The translations under genes and the position numbers were made by a program. This document shows positions 59,840-64,000 of a DNA stretch of 64,000 bases, piece after piece. This DNA is from Chimonanthus salicifolius (lineage: Eukaryota > Streptophyta > Magnoliopsida > Laurales > Calycanthaceae), in the NCBI GenBank assembly GCA_013350335.1, contig CM023534.1, positions 13,796,302-13,860,301 on the forward strand, in the 5' to 3' direction. The notes beneath the pieces were generated by a model, which was not told where the DNA came from, ran no database searches, and worked only from the letters and a program-made list of their open reading frames with translations. How positions within the stretch are numbered: position 1 is the first letter of the stretch; each line of letters opens with the position of its first letter.

Positions 59840-60220
59840 AAGCTTTTATGGTCCTTTTATTTTTATTTTTATTTTCTCCTTCTGAGTAAGGGTTTAGAGG
59901 GGAGTTGAGAGATTTGGTGAATGGTTGGTTACTTGGTTTGTTTATATGGGCAGCATAATAATTAATACTTATGCATTCATGAGCTATAGTAGTTGTAATT
60001 AGGACCTTGTTCTGTATTATATATCACTTTAAATTACTGCTACAACTTGGGTCTTCTTTTGATATGCTTTTTGTGCTACAATTTATGTGGTGGACCACAT
60101 GATTAATGTTGTTGCAGTACTAAGTTTTATAAAGCTTTCTGCTTGATAGGAGAAAATAAAATAAATAAAAAAGTGAGGAGACAGATCTTCATAGGAGCTT
60201 TAGCGGGTGACCCATCTCTG
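59840..60220 (+). other. 3' untranslated region of the bZIP gene and flank
   Basis: T-rich sequence follows the stop. Candidate poly(A) signals are the AATTAAT cluster near 59959 and AATAAAATAAATAAA near 60154. Exact transcript end unknown. Confidence 0.5.
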
Positions 60221-60319
60221 TTTTTTTTTTAATTTACGTGTGGAAAATCGTAGGATATCCAGCGTAAAACCTTCATGAGTGAGTCACTACCTCTAAAACA
60301 TACCGAAGTTAGGCCATGA
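60221..60319 (-). mobile_element. 99-bp SINE-like insertion with 13-bp TSD
   Basis: TGACCCATCTCTG (60208-60220) and TGACCTATCCCTG (60320-60332) form a duplication with two mismatches. The insert, read on the minus strand, is GCCTAACTTCGGTATG ... GGTTTTACGCTGGATATCC ... CACACGTAAATT plus A-run, matching 47262-47358. The copy lacks a visible A or B box and may be 5'-truncated. Confidence 0.75.
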
Positions 60320-60332
60320 TGACCTATCCCTG

Positions 60333-63000
60333 TTTATTGTTGTTGGAAGTGTTATTATTTCTAGTGTCTGTCCTGCTCTAAATTTGGATTTTGTAATGTC
60401 ATCCATCAGCAAATATTACATGGACAAATACAAGAATAATTTGATCATTCTAATTTTATATTAGTTACTAATTTTTTTTTGTAATAACAAATTCATTCAT
60501 GATTTTGTTCGCATGTTATGATGTAGTGATTAGTGACACTATAGAAATGTAAGTTCAATGTTTTTGATAAAGTCATATAATCATAAATAAATGTTGCACA
60601 GGGCTTAAACTTTTCCCATTGAAGGAGTGTGACCAATATTTTTCAGTTTGAGCCTCCATTAAAATGAGAAAAATTTAAGAAGTAACATTTTGAATGAAGG
60701 TCCAATAATTTAATTAACCAAAAAAGTCTTATTTCTTATATATGATGAAAAATGTCTCAAACTTTTTATAATTTCTTTGAAAAAAAATTATTTGTCTGTA
60801 GTTAACACATGCTATGAAATGTTTAATATATTATTTTTAAAAAAATAATAAAATAGGAAAAATAAGAAATATTATGATCAAATTTTAGTTAAAAAATAAC
60901 ATTTTTTCATAAAGTGTTGGACCCTTGAAAGCAAAAATTTTGATATAAATAAATATGTCAAAAATTTGAAAAATATGTCTATAAATTCTAAAAAAATGAA
61001 AAATCAATATTTACAAAAGCCTTGTATGAAATTAATGTTCTTTAGTGTTTCATAATGACTTGTATCTTTTATTATAATTCGTGATAAATATTCTCCCTGA
61101 TGCTGAATTTCTATTTTCAGCCACGGTATGCCTATCCTGAGTTGACAATCCAGGTGGAGTCCACAACGTGGTGACTCATTAGCTAACTTGGTAGTTCAAA
61201 GAGGAGCCCTCTCTTCTCTGTGTCAATCCAAACGTAAATTTGGAGGGCTATTTCATCAATTCGATCCAATTGAGTAGGCTCATCTTCGATTAAGTCCGAT
61301 TCAAGCTCGATATTTGCATCAAGAACTCTCACATTTTGCAGGAAAGTTTTTTTTTTTTAAATTCACATGGAAATAGAGTTCCATCGATGTATGTGCTACT
61401 CTCCTGCTACTTTCATGAACATTTCAACAGATCTCATACAATAAATGAATGAACTAATTTGCAGACAAGAAACTTTTAAATGGCAGTAATAAAAAGGCAA
61501 CTGGAAACTAAATAGTAAATATCAAGGAATTTCATCACTTTTCATGAATTCATGTTTAACAATTAGGGCCAAGTACTTAAATAAAGGCATGTTTTCCTTG
61601 AAGTTTTAAGCATCTGTACTTCATTCATTAAACAAACAAGAGTAAAATAAGTGAAGATTCGTTCGTATTCTCAAGTCTCAACACTCCTTTCGATACTGTT
61701 CCTCGTGCCTCACTTCTATTTCTGTAACATGGAAAATTGGAAACAACAGATAAAAAATTACTTTATCATGTTTAGATCGGAAACTATTTTAGTAATTTTT
61801 AAATACCAATATAATTTTGAATTTTTTTACACAAAATCAATCCTTCTCATTCAACCGATTGAGTGACCATCACTCCATCATCCACCCACGAGTCTCACTT
61901 GATCTGTTTTTTTCTTAAATTTTTATAAACAACACATTTTTTCTTTTTAACTTTTATAAACAATATATAGAAAAATAATGGGACGAAAAATGCTATATAA
62001 GTTGTGAGATGACAAAACGTCTAACATCGATTAATTTGTGAAACTAATTACTTTATATAATACTTGAGACACTTTCTCGTAGAGATTAACTTTGAGAGTG
62101 AATTCTATCTCAAAAATCTTATTAAGTTGTGATTTTCTAACATGATAGGAGAGAAGGTTCTGCGTGCGACATGTGAAAAGTGAAAATAACTACATAAGTT
62201 TATTATTACTATTTGAAAAAAAAAGGAATAGCATAGAGTTTAGATTTTGGAAAAATAAAATACTTACACGTAGCTTTGCAAGATGGCATTATGAAACTCG
62301 AATAAATTTTTTATATAATAAATTTCTCTTAAGACCAATTTTCATGAGGTTTTTATGCAAACTTTGGTTTTTAATACCCACTGTAGACCTAATAGATCCA
62401 TTCTCTCACTTGCTTATATGTCTCTTATAAATTGTAAGCCCACGTATCATTCGTGAATTACATATGTACCTAATTTCATTCTTATATCACCTTTATTGTA
62501 TGATTATCAAAGTTAATGAATTTCCACCACTAAAAAAAGTTATTTTTTTAAAGATCTTAAAAATATTATTTACTTGTCTAATCATAAAGAAATTTTATAT
62601 ACACCATACACAAGCAAAGATCTATGTATTTAAGTGTGTATTTGCATATAGGCCAAAAAGTACAATGACCTTCGTGAGCATATTTCATGAGGCTAACGCC
62701 CTAAACTTGCATGTTTAGCTAAATGGGCTCAAAAGATGAACCTAAGCCCTACTCCTTAGGGTATTGCATAATTCAAAGTTTCAAACTTGTTCATTTATGA
62801 TAGATTAAGCCAGGCCCGAGTCAGCTTTAGACTCATTAAAGTCTTTTTTTTTTTTTCTACTAACAGTTCACGTATAAAGACTCTCACTCAAGCCTATTGT
62901 TGATTTATTCATTAAAACTAGAACTTTATTGAGTTCAGTTCAATAATTTAAAAAATATATGAAAAGACAATAAATTTGAGGGATTAAAGACTGCATATTT
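60333..63000. other. AT-rich intergenic DNA
   Basis: No gene seen. Frames at 61651-61866, 62164-62430 and 62464-62718 are 71-88 codons long but AT-driven, and no domain is recognised. Confidence 0.4.
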
Positions 63001-63127
63001 ATGGGGCTGTGGGCTCTTTTTTGATTTCTTTGCGCCTTTTTGTGGTGCCTATCTTGTAATTTATCTGGGAATATTTTTTCTCTTATTTTGAATGAAATTT
63101 ACCGAATCATTCAAAAGAAAAAAAATT
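63001..63127 (+). mobile_element. L1-type LINE 3' end, about 125 bp
   Basis: GGGGCTGTGGGCTC ... TTTGTGGTGCC ... TTTTGAATGAAATTTACC then ATTCAAAAGAAAAAAAA has the layout of the 3' leader and tail of the L1 copies near 29700-29800 and 37100. Short flanks GCATATTTA and ACATATTTT could be a decayed duplication. Confidence 0.5.
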
Positions 63128-64000
63128 ACATATTTTGCTTTCCTAAGTGACTCTACTTTTACACCTCCACCGAGTATGGAGACTATCTTAAACGTAAATT
63201 ATTGCTTTACGAATATCCTTTCTAAAATTAGCTGTTTTTGTTATTATTATTATTATATATATCTTTCCATGCTTTGGGTGAAAATGTTGCTTTTCCTTGT
63301 TATTTAATAATTTCTTTTTTACTGAGAAAGAAAAAACAAGAAAGTGAAGTATCAAACATGTCACGGGTGGATTTACTTTAGGTGGGTTGGTAATTTTCTA
63401 ATACACCCACCATCTATAAAGAGAGAAGAGATGATGAAATCACTTGACATACCCTCTAACTTGGATTCGATTGCATTTGGGGAAAAGGATTAAGGAAATC
63501 ATTATGGTAAATAGGAGATGACAGACGCAAGTGGCCAGACATTTATGAGAAGAGTTGGATGAAAAAAAAACTTTTTATTTTTTAATTTATTGAGTTCTTG
63601 TATGGGCAAAGTTGATAATATTAAGAAGAATCTTAGTTGAGAAAGGTTGTGATCATCATTCAAAGAAAGATGGTGATGGGTTTTTCTTTTTCACTTGAGA
63701 GTTTAATTGGAGTCCAATGCTAGAAATCATTATCATTTATCACTTGCTAAATCGTCACTTGTGGCATGCACAACAGTTGATGGAATTGTAGAAATAGAAG
63801 AACTTTTGGGTAAATGAATAATCAATGAAAGATTAGGTTGGAGATTTTTAGGAGGTATTTTATATCGTGGGGCCTACATCTGCGTAGAGTTGATCAAAAT
63901 CATCTTATTCTGAAAAGTCAACTTAGTTTAGTATAATTGAGCTAAATCTTCTTAATTTACTATAATTTAGATGTCGACGACCTTCATTTGTAGGCAAAAG
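63128..64000. other. AT-rich intergenic DNA to window end
   Basis: A short ATT run lies at about 63241-63258. No gene or bounded repeat was recognised. Confidence 0.4.

Noticed and set aside
60333..62718. Plus-strand frames of 71-88 codons after the bZIP gene
   Set aside because: Composition is that of random AT-rich DNA, with no domain, no conserved start context and no splice pattern.

Overview
The window is plant nuclear DNA: AT-rich, full of transposons, with spliced genes that have plant-type introns and plant-specific protein families. It reads as a flowering plant that is probably not a grass. The abundance of RTE-type and L1-type LINEs and the very long introns would suit a magnoliid or similar lineage, but that is a guess and nothing here fixes the species.

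Two protein-coding genes are supported. The first runs on the minus strand from an ATG at 44337 to the left edge. It is the plant homologue of PGAP1/Bst1, the ER GPI inositol-deacylase. Thirteen exons (732 codons, about two thirds of the usual length) could be joined in frame with splice sites at every junction. The C-terminal multi-spanning membrane part is not recognisable in 1-5875 and probably lies outside the window. The second gene is at 59393-59839 on the plus strand: an intronless group S1 bZIP factor whose leader carries the conserved sucrose-control upstream ORF at 59025-59150.

The rest is mostly transposons, many placed in the PGAP1 introns. Region by region: 1-5900, tandem repeats, a tRNA-derived SINE and a 1.7 kb hAT-like element carrying a higher-order satellite-like array; 5.9-14.1 kb, exons 13-8 with L1 debris and a second, inverted hAT-like relative; 14.1-24.1 kb (intron 7, 10 kb), RTE and L1 remnants, a GC-rich poly(A)-tailed retro-insertion, a 9-bp-TSD DNA element nested in an L1 and a SIRE-like solo LTR; 24.1-29.9 kb (intron 6), an internally deleted Ty3/gypsy element with a 5-bp TSD, a Ty1/copia 3' end, a Stowaway MITE and an L1 tail; 29.9-38.9 kb, exons 6-2, an Au-like SINE and a 3 kb 5'-truncated L1 with an 11-bp TSD; 38.9-44.3 kb, an RTE LINE with a nested SINE, then exon 1. 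The 44.4-58.3 kb intergenic part holds two TRIM retrotransposons (one split by a MITE), a hAT MITE and AT-rich DNA. From 59.9 kb to the end there is AT-rich DNA with a short SINE and an L1 tail.

The two genes have unrelated roles: GPI-anchor remodelling in the ER, and sugar-controlled transcription. They are simply neighbours in opposite orientation, with start codons about 15 kb apart. No tRNA or rRNA gene and no CRISPR array was seen.
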